Below, piece after piece: positions 1 through 9,185 of a stretch of 64,000 nucleotides of DNA (the first letter of the stretch is position 1; each line of letters starts with the position of its first letter). A program made the position numbers and the translations under genes. The notes beneath the pieces are model-generated. The model made no database searches, was not told the origin of the DNA, and saw nothing but the letters and a program-made list of their open reading frames with translations. This stretch comes from JAMZMI01 sp047632435 (GTDB lineage Bacteria; Bacteroidota; Bacteroidia; Cytophagales; Cyclobacteriaceae): the NCBI GenBank assembly GCA_047632435.1, contig JBLICU010000006.1, forward strand, positions 1 through 64,000, in the 5' to 3' direction.

Positions 1-3000
1 TGCGTGTGAGAATATGGAATCAGACCCGCAATGTATCAGATACCAGTGATGCATTTAGAATTTATTATGAACCAAGTGTATTAGTTGTGTCTCCAATAAG
101 CACTGATGAACGTAAGTTTGGAGAGACACTTACCTTGACATGGGACAATGGAGATTATGGCACCAATGACCTTTATTACTATTATTATTCAGTAGATGGA
201 GGAAGCTTTAGCAATATTTCGGGGCATTATGCCTACAGCATACCTCAGGTTGGTAATCAGATGTCATACGTGTGGACGATACCAGATTTGGGGGGTGATA
301 ATGAAAGTCAGGTGCGGGTAAGAATATGGAATCAAACCCGCAATGTGGCTGATACCAGTGATTCATTCAGAATTTATTACGAACCTTCAGTCTCGATAAC
401 ATCACCAACTGACGGAGAATTTATTCCATTGAGCACAACTAAGGTTATTAATTGGAACAATGGTGATATTGGCACCAGTGATCTTTTCTACTGGTATTAT
501 TCTATCGATGGTGGAGCCTTTGTAAACATCAGTGGACAATATGCTTATGCGATTTCTCAGGTTGATGCTACTATGAGTGTCAACTGGAATGTTCCAGCCA
601 CGCCTAGTACCAATGTTAAATTTAAAGTTTGGAACCAAACTCGAAATGTAGAAGATATCACCGCTTCTTTTTTCATTTGCGATGTTTGCCCACCAATAGC
701 CATTTATTCACCTAATGGTGGAGAGGTTTATGCAGTCGGTCAAAACGCCAATATCGGATGGAGTTTGGGTGAGGCCAACTGGTCACCCACTGACAATGTG
801 GTAATCGATTTTTCAAGTAATGGAGGAACGACCTACGATACCCCGGTTATTTATGATGGTTCCTACGACCCCATTTCTGGAAATTTGATTCCATTGACCA
901 TTCCAAATGTATTAACTGATTTGGGTAAAATTAGAATTACCAATACCACGACTACTGATGTGGACGAAAGTGATGGAACATTCAAAATTGTGAAAGGGTC
1001 ATTGGCACAACCTACCAATGTATTTGCACTCGAAAATACGAATGGAACTGTCACTTTAACTTGGATCGATAATGAGGATGCTGAGACAGCCTATAAGATT
1101 CAGTATTCTGCAGACAATATCAATTGGCTGGAATATAGTGGTGTGCTTGCCGCAAACACTCAGACTTATATTACAGGAGGACTTGGCAATCTGAGTTATT
1201 GGTGGCGTGTAGTGGTGCAAAATGAAATTGTTCAGTCAGAATCTCTGAGCAAATATGCTGGAGGATTACCAGCACCTGGAAAAGCATTGAAATTGGATGG
1301 TATTGATGATTATGTGACCATACCTGATTCCGACGAATGGACGATTAGTAGCAGCGACTTCACTTTTGAATTTTGGTTCAAAGCAGCAGATTTATCTGGA
1401 ACACCCACGTTAATTTCACAGTCAGTTGGCTCTGCTACCTCAGGTTCTTCGTTTTATATTGGTCTAAATTACAATGGACAAGGGTCGCTCGATCTTTACA
1501 CAACTTCCGGAACTTCATGGACCAACGAGTTGCACAGTGATGCTGGAATCATCTCCACGGACAGATGGTATCACGCCGCATTTACCAGAACCGCTGGTTC
1601 AGCTAGCATTTATCTGAATGGGCAAGTGATTGCTTCTACGGGATCTATTGCTACTACAGTTGCTGATGGAACCCGACCCATTGAGATCGGAGCACAAAAC
1701 GGGGCTGCATATTTCAATGGTCAATTAGATGAGTTTGGATTTTGGAAAGTAGCTAGAACGGAAACAGAAATAAGCAACGGATTATTTCTGGAAAGAAACG
1801 GAAACGAAACAGGGTTAATAGCCTACTATAAATTTGATCAAACTCAAGGCGCAACATTACCAGACCGAACTATCACCGGTCTCAATGGTGATGTTATTGG
1901 CGGAAGTCCACAGTGGGTTACTTCAAATGCGCTGTTTATTGAACCGAATTTTTCCTTCACAGGTATCGATCCTAATGTCGGCTTTACATTTACAGACGTA
2001 GATGCAAGCTCAAAGTCAGCCGCTGAATTGAGCTATCTGATTACTGGTGAATATCTCCAGGGCAATGTTCAACTATCGGTAGTTGCTGATAATGGAGGAG
2101 GAACACATCCGGGATTTGATATTTCCCTAAATCAAAGTTCGTATTCAACGAGTGCTACCATTTTACACGCTGAAGCGACAAATAAGTCTGTATTTGTTCG
2201 GGCAATTGTTCCTGCAAATAATGGAAGAACTTACTCGGGAAAAATTATCCATAGCACAGTGGGAGGATCAAATGTTGAAATTCCTATAGCGGTTACAGAG
2301 CTTTATCAACCAGCTACTGTTGCTATTTCATCACCGGCGGATGGAAGTGTTTTTGTTCCTGGAACTGCTGTAACCCTTCAATGGGCTACAACTAACATGT
2401 CCAATGAGCCGCTGGTTGTTTCCTATTCCACAGATGGAATTGACTTTACACCGGTGTTCACGACCATCAATAGTGTTACTTCCTATTCAGTCAATACCAC
2501 AACTTTTACTGAGGGTGCTTATTATTTTATGGTGAGTGCAGGAAACTTACCTGTCCCGGTTTCGGATACTGTTCTGGTCAACCTGCAAAATGCTGATCCG
2601 GTAGTTGCTGCAACGAACTATTTTGCCAATGAGAATACCAATAGTAGCGTCACATTTACCTGGCTGGACAACAGCTCAACGGAGACAGGTTATCGAATAG
2701 AAATATCGTCCGACAATGACGTATGGTCCGACTATAGTGGAAATTTGGGTGTAGATGTTCAGACTTATACCACGCCTGGAATTGGTTCATTGCAGTCATT
2801 CTGGTGGCGGGTGGTAGCATTTAATGCTTCATCCACGGCTGCTTCTGTTTCCAAATTTGCTGGAAGGATAACCCCGCCAGGAAATGCCTATAGTTTTGAT
2901 GGAATTGACGATTATATAGAATTGGCAGATCCTACAGCCTTTGATTTTGGAACTGGTGATTTTACAGCAGAAGTGTGGTTTAACACCAACGATGCAACAG

Positions 3001-6000
3001 CAAATCAATCTTTGATCAATGATTACCCAGGAAGTGCCACATCGTATTTTGCCCTTTATCTTGATGGAGGCGGATTAAAGGCTGCTTTGTCCAATGGTGT
3101 TGCGGATTTGCAGACAGCACAATCTATTCAGATCAATAAATGGTACCATGCAGCTTTGGTTCGTTCGGGCGATGTTGTGTCCATCTATGTTGATGGCGTT
3201 CTATCTGCAACTATTTCTGGAATGGCCGCCCGAAATGTAGCATCAACCGGACCAGTGAATCTAGGTAGACAAGTAGGTGGTGGATCACAGTTGAATGGTG
3301 AACTTGATGAAGTACGAATATGGAATGTTGCCCGTACTGAAAATCAAATCAACGGCAATTTGTACAATACATTGAATGGAAATGAAGCTGGTCTGCTGGC
3401 ATATTACAAATTTGATCAATCTGGAAACTCAACAATACTTCCAGACAGAACCGTGAATAATCTCAACGGAACCGTAAACAATGGTGCAGCTGGTAATGTT
3501 AGCCCAACTTGGGTCACATCACAAGCGCTTACTCAAATTATTCCTACCCTGACCGTCACAAGTCCAAATGGAGGAGAAAATTGGATTGCGGGATCAACTC
3601 AAACAATATCATGGTTTGCTGAAAACATAGCATCAACAGATTTAATTGAGATTAGGTTAAGCACAGATGGTGGTGCCAATTATTCAATAATCAATGATGA
3701 TACATTTGGCACTTATCCTGATAATTCATTTACATGGACAGTACCTTCTTTGGCAACCAATCAAGCGAGAATTCAGGTGGTTAACACAACTACAGGATTG
3801 TCAGATATAAGTAATTCTAACTTCACGATTGTCGAGCCAGCTATTTCCCTGGTCAGCCCAATAGCTGGTGCGTTTTGGGAAATAGGTTTGCAATACAACA
3901 TTGGGTGGACAAGCGCAGGTTTCAGTAGCTCAGATCAAATCAGCATCGAAGTAAGTAGAGATGGGGGGTCCACTTATGAATTGATCAGTGAAGGAATTTA
4001 CCTTATCAATTATATCAATAATAATTTCGTATGGACTGCAGCCGGCCTAGCATCAGATAATGTGGTCGTGAAAGTGACCAACGTTACCAAGGGAATCTCA
4101 GCGGTGAATGTTGTGCCTATCTCAATCGGAACGATAATCAGAATCTTTACGTTGACAAGCCCGAATGGAGGAGAAACATTCATGCAACAAACACCGTGGG
4201 CATTCACATGGACTTCAGAAGGCATGGTGAGTACTGATAACCTGAGAATTGAAATAAGTGTGGATGGAGGTATTACTTTTCCATACATGCCTGTGAATTC
4301 AACGTTTGGTTCATTTCCAGATAATACAGTCACTTGGAATAGCGGGTTGATTCCAACTACCAATAATGCTATTGTAAGAATATCGAATATTACCCATCAG
4401 ATTCAAGATGTAAGTGATGAACCATTTACAATCATTCCTGCTGCTGACGTGATTGCACCAGGATTTAACTCCCAGCCACTAGTCAATATTGGCAATCAAA
4501 ATGTTGATATTACTGTGAATCTAAATGAGTCAGGTACAGTGTATTATGTCGGTTTGGCCGATGGTTCTTCCATACCAACTGCGACTCAGATCAAGGAAAT
4601 CACACCGCAAACGCCGTTGGAAGGACAGTTGATCGCGGGATCTTTCGCATACAATGAACCAAATCTGGCGCAATCTGTAAGTGGTACAGGAGCTTTTATT
4701 ATTGGGAGCATTTATGATTTTTATTTCACCGCTGTTGATGCCGAAGGAAATGTCAATGAAGGAATTTCAAGGCCAAATGTTAAAGCGATTCGTGTTTATA
4801 CCCCTTTGGAGAAAGATTCGATTGCACTTAGAACCATGTATGATGCCATGGGCGGATCAGACTGGACAGACATTGCAAATAATTGGACAGCATCTCCGAT
4901 TACAGATTGGAGTGAGATTACAATATCGGATGATCGGGTGACGGCAGTCAATCTTTCTGGAAAAGGATTGGTCGGATCTATGCCTGATATAGTATCACAA
5001 CTGAATCAATTGATAACTTTCGATGTAAGCAACAATGACATTTCATATGTTGCAAGTTTTTCAGAAGTAGTTTCCATTACCAGCCTGGATATGAGAAACA
5101 ACAGGCTTTCTTTTATCCCGATTCTGAATAACCTAAATGTGAAAGGTCTAGCTTATGATCCTCAGAAACCGTATGGCGATGAGCCTGTTTATGATCGAGT
5201 GCAGGCAGCAAGCAACAAGACCTTATTTGCACCCTATCTGGGACCAAATGTGGTGTATGAATGGCAATTTGGGGAGCTGATACCTGGACAATTTTTTAAC
5301 AATGATTTGAAAGAATTGGCTGGCGGTAAGGTTCAGAATTACACTATTCAAAACATCAATGCAACCAATCAGGGAACCTATCGCTTCTTTGCCACACACC
5401 CAAGTTTGGAGGGATTTGTGATTCAGGGTAGAAACCAGAATATCCTTGGGATCACAGATCTCAAAGGAACAATTAGAAGCAATGGCAGTCCCATTGCTGG
5501 AGGAGAATTATTTATCTATCGACAAACCCCTGAAGGACCCTTTGCAAAAGAAGACAGTGCTTTGGTTCAAAGCAATGGTACCTATTCCTTGGTTGGCGTT
5601 GTTCTGGGTAATTTTATCATTCAGGTAAAACCCGATAGAACAAATAATCCCACAGCTATCCAAACTTATTACATCAGTGCAGAAACTTATGAGGAAGCAG
5701 ATGTATTGATTCTTGATTCAAAAAAGGAAAATATTGACATTGATTTACAGTTTTATATTCCAGGCCCTGTGAATCTTGAAGGTGCGACAATCGGCGGTTT
5801 ATTAGAGTCAGAGCTCGAAGACCCAGAGGTGGAGGAAGGAAATCGGGTAAATGCAAGAAGGAAAGTAAAAAAGGCCGCTTGTGCCATGCGTAGATTTAAA
5901 GCACAAGGCAGAGATGATCAGGATGATGTCGAAACTGAAATTGCTTATTACATCGAGACGGATGATGATGGGTTTTTCAACTTTGAGAATGTAGACTATG

Positions 6001-6434
6001 GCCGCTATCTGATCAATATTCAGTTTCCCGGCGTACCAATGAATCCAGATTCTGACGTAGAATTTTTTATCGATCCTGATAAGGAAAACCAGATTTTTGA
6101 TGTGAATGCATTGATTACTGAGTTTGGTATTGAAGTTACTGCTGATGAGATTTTATTCAACTGGAAACCTTATCTGAAAGATGTAGTCCTGTATCCAAAT
6201 CCAACCAATGGCATATTAGGAATGGATTATACAGTCTATCGAAACATCAATGATCTAAGAATTCAAATCCATAATATGGAAGGAAGATTGTTAAAATCAC
6301 AAGAATCAGAACATTTGCCAGGAAGACATCATACAACACTTGATTTGACGGATTTTGCAACAGGCGTTTATTTTATGATTCTGACAGATAAATCAGGAAC
6401 ATTCCAGCAACAAATGAAAGTCACGAGGAGGTAA
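1..6434 (+). CDS. Giant T9SS-secreted multidomain surface protein (5' end outside window)
   Basis: The reading frame is already open at the window edge: the repeat that starts it recurs at about 317, so the true N-terminus lies upstream. About 2142 residues are visible. In order: Ig-like repeats ending in 'RIWNQTRNV' (to ~residue 230); a domain of the 'SPNGGE' type; an Fn3-like domain (~335-420) followed by a LamG/concanavalin-like jellyroll (~424-620, 'LDGIDDYV'); a second Fn3-like plus LamG pair (~865-1150); three more 'SPNGGE'-type domains; a leucine-rich segment beginning 'DSIALRTMYDAMGGSDW' (~1600); a carboxypeptidase-regulatory-like stretch; and a C-terminal type A sorting domain ('YPNPTNG', 'GVYFMILTD'). 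LamG and Fn3 modules suggest glycan or protein binding at the cell surface or in the medium. This architecture is known for T9SS adhesins or enzymes, but no catalytic domain is seen, so the ligand is unknown. A decayed relative lies at 18788-23895. Confidence 0.9.
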   Translation, partial: RVRIWNQTRNVSDTSDAFRIYYEPSVLVVSPISTDERKFGETLTLTWDNGDYGTNDLYYYYYSVDGGSFSNISGHYAYSIPQVGNQMSYVWTIPDLGGDNESQVRVRIWNQTRNVADTSDSFRIYYEPSVSITSPTDGEFIPLSTTKVINWNNGDIGTSDLFYWYYSIDGGAFVNISGQYAYAISQVDATMSVNWNVPATPSTNVKFKVWNQTRNVEDITASFFICDVCPPIAIYSPNGGEVYAVGQNANIGWSLGEANWSPTDNVVIDFSSNGGTTYDTPVIYDGSYDPISGNLIPLTIPNVLTDLGKIRITNTTTTDVDESDGTFKIVKGSLAQPTNVFALENTNGTVTLTWIDNEDAETAYKIQYSADNINWLEYSGVLAANTQTYITGGLGNLSYWWRVVVQNEIVQSESLSKYAGGLPAPGKALKLDGIDDYVTIPDSDEWTISSSDFTFEFWFKAADLSGTPTLISQSVGSATSGSSFYIGLNYNGQGSLDLYTTSGTSWTNELHSDAGIISTDRWYHAAFTRTAGSASIYLNGQVIASTGSIATTVADGTRPIEIGAQNGAAYFNGQLDEFGFWKVARTETEISNGLFLERNGNETGLIAYYKFDQTQGATLPDRTITGLNGDVIGGSPQWVTSNALFIEPNFSFTGIDPNVGFTFTDVDASSKSAAELSYLITGEYLQGNVQLSVVADNGGGTHPGFDISLNQSSYSTSATILHAEATNKSVFVRAIVPANNGRTYSGKIIHSTVGGSNVEIPIAVTELYQPATVAISSPADGSVFVPGTAVTLQWATTNMSNEPLVVSYSTDGIDFTPVFTTINSVTSYSVNTTTFTEGAYYFMVSAGNLPVPVSDTVLVNLQNADPVVAATNYFANENTNSSVTFTWLDNSSTETGYRIEISSDNDVWSDYSGNLGVDVQTYTTPGIGSLQSFWWRVVAFNASSTAASVSKFAGRITPPGNAYSFDGIDDYIELADPTAFDFGTGDFTAEVWFNTNDATANQSLINDYPGSATSYFALYLDGGGLKAALSNGVADLQTAQSIQINKWYHAALVRSGDVVSIYVDGVLSATISGMAARNVASTGPVNLGRQVGGGSQLNGELDEVRIWNVARTENQINGNLYNTLNGNEAGLLAYYKFDQSGNSTILPDRTVNNLNGTVNNGAAGNVSPTWVTSQALTQIIPTLTVTSPNGGENWIAGSTQTISWFAENIASTDLIEIRLSTDGGANYSIINDDTFGTYPDNSFTWTVPSLATNQARIQVVNTTTGLSDISNSNFTIVEPAISLVSPIAGAFWEIGLQYNIGWTSAGFSSSDQISIEVSRDGGSTYELISEGIYLINYINNNFVWTAAGLASDNVVVKVTNVTKGISAVNVVPISIGTIIRIFTLTSPNGGETFMQQTPWAFTWTSEGMVSTDNLRIEISVDGGITFPYMPVNSTFGSFPDNTVTWNSGLIPTTNNAIVRISNITHQIQDVSDEPFTIIPAADVIAPGFNSQPLVNIGNQNVDITVNLNESGTVYYVGLADGSSIPTATQIKEITPQTPLEGQLIAGSFAYNEPNLAQSVSGTGAFIIGSIYDFYFTAVDAEGNVNEGISRPNVKAIRVYTPLEKDSIALRTMYDAMGGSDWTDIANNWTASPITDWSEITISDDRVTAVNLSGKGLVGSMPDIVSQLNQLITFDVSNNDISYVASFSEVVSITSLDMRNNRLSFIPILNNLNVKGLAYDPQKPYGDEPVYDRVQAASNKTLFAPYLGPNVVYEWQFGELIPGQFFNNDLKELAGGKVQNYTIQNINATNQGTYRFFATHPSLEGFVIQGRNQNILGITDLKGTIRSNGSPIAGGELFIYRQTPEGPFAKEDSALVQSNGTYSLVGVVLGNFIIQVKPDRTNNPTAIQTYYISAETYEEADVLILDSKKENIDIDLQFYIPGPVNLEGATIGGLLESELEDPEVEEGNRVNARRKVKKAACAMRRFKAQGRDDQDDVETEIAYYIETDDDGFFNFENVDYGRYLINIQFPGVPMNPDSDVEFFIDPDKENQIFDVNALITEFGIEVTADEILFNWKPYLKDVVLYPNPTNGILGMDYTVYRNINDLRIQIHNMEGRLLKSQESEHLPGRHHTTLDLTDFATGVYFMILTDKSGTFQQQMKVTRR
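6..384 (+). repeat. In-gene ~311-bp tandem repeat encoding Ig-like modules
   Basis: A segment encoding 'RIWNQTRNV.DTSD.FRIYYEPSV' occurs at 6-86 and again at 317-395 with few base changes, and a more diverged third copy ('VWNQTRNVED') follows near 630. The near identity at DNA level implies recent duplication of an Ig-like module and gives a substrate for repeat-number change by recombination. More copies probably lie upstream of the window. Confidence 0.75.
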
Positions 6435-6577
6435 AATGGCCATTTGAAAAGTGTGGCGATTAGTAAAAACCTAACTAATTTCTATGGCCTAACCAAATGA
6501 AAATAAAGCAGTGGACTCAAAAAATAGGGACAAATAATAGACAATCACAACGAAAGTGAACGACCAGTTCTAGACAT

Positions 6578-6608
6578 AAAAAACCTCGGCAATTTGTCGG
6601 GGTTTTTT
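6578..6608 (+). terminator. Rho-independent terminator after the giant surface gene
   Basis: An A6-CCTC arm (from 6578) pairs with a GGGG-T6 arm (to 6608) around a loop of about 11 bases, ending in a T run. It lies ~145 bp after the stop of the surface protein gene. The A/T flanks are complementary, so it could also act on leftward transcription. Confidence 0.7.
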
Positions 6609-6677
6609 ACTTTATGAAAGCAAGGTTTTTACATTTCCTCTAGTGTGGCACTCACGCCGGAAACCCCTAAGTAAGTG

Positions 6678-6815
6678 CGAGCGACCAATTTCACCCCTTC
6701 AGGGTTGATCGATTTTCAACATTTCTGGCTATAATCGTTACATCCCTTCAGGATTGATTTTTTTTTGATAAAATGGCTATTGGAAATGAAATTGAATCCT
6801 GAAGGGATGATATTA
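6678..6815. repeat. REP-like repeat, copy A (right-hand partner at 7440)
   Basis: Copy A of a ~135-bp repeat whose other copy is 7440-7574. It carries the motif 'CCCTTCAGG' twice and a perfect 15-bp inverted repeat: 6741-6755 ('CATCCCTTCAGGATT') against 6795-6809, with a 39-base loop. The copies are identical over the first ~80 bases, then differ by small indels. It lies between the terminator at 6578 and the toxin gene; the rest of the 6435-6837 gap holds nothing else I recognise. Confidence 0.75.
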
Positions 6816-6837
6816 GAAGCATTCGGCACACTTAGCA

Positions 6838-7143
6838 TTAACCTCTCATCCTTATTGGATCTTTCCTAGAATCGAAAAAATCTGTGACATAAATAACATC
6901 TCCTTCAATTCTATAGATAATCTTAAAATTGCCCTCAACTATTCTACGGTGACCTTTATTAAGTCTAGCTAAAAATGGTTCCAATTGGTCTTTGTAAGGA
7001 TGAGTTGAAAGATTATTAGTCACCATCAACAATTGATCTTTCAGTTCTAAAACTTTTTCAAGCGGAACTTCGAGATCATCCAAATAGAATCTAAGTGATT
7101 CTTCCAACCGATCTAGAGATTGGCCAGTAATGTCTACTTTCAT
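6838..7143 (-). CDS. ParE/RelE-family toxin
   Basis: A 101-residue protein with the size and layout of the ParE/RelE toxin superfamily: two N-terminal helices, then the β-sheet core 'GHRRIVEGNFKIIYRIEGD' and a C-terminal 'VTDFFDSRKDP' strand. RelE members cleave mRNA on the ribosome, while ParE members poison gyrase; sequence alone does not decide which this is. It is the second gene of a two-gene operon: its start overlaps the antitoxin stop by 4 bp (7140-7143), the usual coupled arrangement with antitoxin first. The pair is bracketed by the two repeat copies at 6678 and 7440. Assignment is by fold pattern and context, without an alignment. Confidence 0.8.
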   Translation of the reverse strand: MKVDITGQSLDRLEESLRFYLDDLEVPLEKVLELKDQLLMVTNNLSTHPYKDQLEPFLARLNKGHRRIVEGNFKIIYRIEGDVIYVTDFFDSRKDPIRMRG

Positions 7144-7358
7144 ACCCTCAATCTTCGAGTAATAATAGTATCTGCTTCTTCAACGCTATAAACATTACCT
7201 TTTTGAATATCCTTTTCTGAATCAAGGGCACGAATCGTAAGCACTTTTTCCATTTCAGGATCATCAGCCTCTAGAAGAGCCTCCATTCGATTGATTTCAG
7301 CTTCGTCGAATTTCATCACCCGTTCAATCAAATGATATTTTCTCGCTTCAATATTCAT
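7140..7358 (-). CDS. Antitoxin of the ParE/RelE-type pair
   Basis: A 72-residue acidic protein ('MKFDEAEINRMEALLEADD') located directly upstream of, and overlapping, the toxin gene. Size, charge and position are those of a type II antitoxin, which binds and neutralises the toxin and usually represses its own promoter. It resembles the short antitoxins found beside ParE-like toxins in Bacteroidota, with a helical N-terminus and a C-terminal 'TIITRRLRV' tail. No classic ribbon-helix-helix or HTH motif is obvious, so the DNA-binding mode is uncertain. A good promoter match lies 17-48 bp upstream of the start. Confidence 0.75.
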   Translation of the reverse strand: MNIEARKYHLIERVMKFDEAEINRMEALLEADDPEMEKVLTIRALDSEKDIQKGNVYSVEEADTIITRRLRV

Positions 7359-7374
7359 AGTAACAAAATAACAA

Positions 7375-7406
7375 CATATCTATTCAAATCGCTACTAACC
7401 CCCAAA
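7375..7406 (-). promoter_or_regulatory. Candidate promoter of the toxin-antitoxin operon
   Basis: On the minus strand, TTTG (complement of 7403-7406), a 20-bp spacer and TAGATATG (complement of 7375-7382) fit the Bacteroidota sigma-ABfrB pattern TTTG-N19-21-TAnnTTTG with one mismatch. It lies just upstream of the antitoxin ATG at 7358. Confidence 0.4.
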
Positions 7407-7439
7407 ATCTTTCCCCTCTACACACTGGGGAAACTCGCA

Positions 7440-7574
7440 CGAGCGACCAATTTCACCCCTTCAGGGTTGATCGATTTTCAACATTTCTGGCTATAATCGT
7501 TACATCCCTTCAGGATTGATTTTAGCTTTGATAAAAATGGCTATTGGAAATGAAATCCCGAAAGGATGATATTC
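7440..7574. repeat. REP-like repeat, copy B
   Basis: Second copy of the ~135-bp repeat, in direct orientation with copy A (6678-6815). It has 'CCCTTCAGG' twice, but its right inverted-repeat arm has decayed ('CCCGAAAGGATGATATT'), so the long hairpin seen in copy A is weakened. A further 'CCCTAAAAGGGAGATATTGG' remnant follows near 7603. Together the copies bracket the toxin-antitoxin operon. The 7359-7671 gap otherwise holds only the promoter region. Confidence 0.75.
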
Positions 7575-7671
7575 TTCTAAAAAATGATCATCAGACAATA
7601 AAACCCTAAAAGGGAGATATTGGAAATTATGTAAATACGCCGCTATTCACCTCCTCCGTACAAGTTCGTGA

Positions 7672-9183
7672 TTATTTCCAGGTATCAGTTTCCGCTTGAG
7701 GAATAGGAAGAATAAACTTTGGATCTGTTGCAGGAGTAGCAGGATTTCCGATATCATCATTCCATCTTTTCAGGTCGTGAAAAACCAAACCTTCATATAG
7801 AAATTCTCTTTTCTTTTCCAATTTGATGCTATCGAGAAGTGCAGCAGGATCATTGAAATCACTTACAAGAACCGCTGGTAGATTTGCCCTTGTGCGGACC
7901 ATGTTCAAATCGGCAATTGCATCAGCATCTGCCGTGTTCGTTTGTTGATAAATCGACTCTGCTCTTGCTAGATATATTTCTGCCAAACGAATCACAGGGA
8001 TTACCCTGTCTGCACTCATAAATTTGGATGGTGAATAAAGCGATGTACTGGTAATGTGTCTATAAAAAGCTTCACTCACATCTTCTGACGTGTAGTTTAT
8101 GTCTGAATCGAGATCCCTCATACCTCGAAGATCAACGGCACTGAATCTAGGCCCATTTCGGAGAGAGGCTTGTTTGGTGGTCAAGCTACCACTAAGTACC
8201 CTGAATGCGCCAATTCCCACACCATTTAAGGAAGCATAATAATTGGTCAAACCGGTACCACTAGTCACATCACCTGTATTGCTTGATATTGTTTGCTGTA
8301 TGGCAAAAATGTCTTCGCTACTATTGACGAAATTATTAAAGGCATCTACCGGAGTTGCCGCCAATTCAAAAATGCCAGCATCCAGAATATTGTCAGCATG
8401 TGTTTCAGCTATGTCATATTGATCTTTGTGCATGGCGATCCGCATCAAATAAGCCTGACAAGTATAGTAGGAGATATTGGTTCCGTTTGTTCCCAATGGT
8501 TGAAGCAGCACAGAAGCTTGATTCAAGTCCGTTTCTATTTGTGTATAAAAAGCTCCAACGGTGGCTAAAGCTGGCGTTTTGATTTGATCTACTTCGGTAA
8601 TGGGCTCGGTGAGTAATGGAATAGCGGACTGGTTTATTGTGCTGATATCGTATTCTGCACCCCATAAACGAATCATTTCGAAATAAAGCATTCCTCGCAT
8701 GGCAAGCGCTTCGCCCTGAATCTTATTTTTATTTGTAGTTACGTTATCAATGTTTTTGAGAATGTTATTAAGTAAATTTTGAACTTCATAGGACCGTCTC
8801 CAATTGGATTCGATCCGCACATTGGTATTTATTACGTTATTGTCTATAAAATCTGAATAAAGTGGTGCATTCGCTTTATCCCAAGAAACTTCAGAAGCAT
8901 TTTGTGCAACAAAAAGTGAAGGGATTAACATGAAATCTCCGCCAAACAATTCACCCCCATCTGAGCCATCATATATTCCTCCAAGGCTGTAATAAGCCCC
9001 ATACAATGCAGCTGTTATATTCGCTTCGCTTTTAAATACATCACCACTTATATTTCCATCTGCTTCTACATCCAAAAGGCTATCGCAAGACGCACCAAAA
9101 ATCAATGTAATGATGAAAATACCGATCCATCCTTTTTCTACAATTCTGATAAACTGAGTCATTGGGTTCATTGTGTTTTTCAT
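7672..9183 (-). CDS. SusD/RagB-family outer-membrane nutrient-binding lipoprotein
   Basis: 503 residues with a lipoprotein signal ending 'FGASC' (Cys33 lipidated), then the helical TPR-rich fold of SusD proteins: 'NITAALYGAYYSLGG' near the N-terminus, 'GEALAMRGMLYFEMIRLWG' (~residue 150), 'RVIPVIRLAEIYLARAES' and the C-terminal 'KREFLYEGLVFHDLKRW' signature. SusD caps the SusC channel on the cell surface and captures its ligand. It follows SusC with a 2-bp gap, in one operon. No glycosidase, ECF sigma or anti-sigma gene is adjacent, so the substrate (glycan, peptide or other) cannot be told. The N-terminus before the signal helix is long; Met5 or Met8 are possible starts. Confidence 0.93.
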   Translation of the reverse strand: MKNTMNPMTQFIRIVEKGWIGIFIITLIFGASCDSLLDVEADGNISGDVFKSEANITAALYGAYYSLGGIYDGSDGGELFGGDFMLIPSLFVAQNASEVSWDKANAPLYSDFIDNNVINTNVRIESNWRRSYEVQNLLNNILKNIDNVTTNKNKIQGEALAMRGMLYFEMIRLWGAEYDISTINQSAIPLLTEPITEVDQIKTPALATVGAFYTQIETDLNQASVLLQPLGTNGTNISYYTCQAYLMRIAMHKDQYDIAETHADNILDAGIFELAATPVDAFNNFVNSSEDIFAIQQTISSNTGDVTSGTGLTNYYASLNGVGIGAFRVLSGSLTTKQASLRNGPRFSAVDLRGMRDLDSDINYTSEDVSEAFYRHITSTSLYSPSKFMSADRVIPVIRLAEIYLARAESIYQQTNTADADAIADLNMVRTRANLPAVLVSDFNDPAALLDSIKLEKKREFLYEGLVFHDLKRWNDDIGNPATPATDPKFILPIPQAETDTWK

Positions 9184-9185
9184 GA

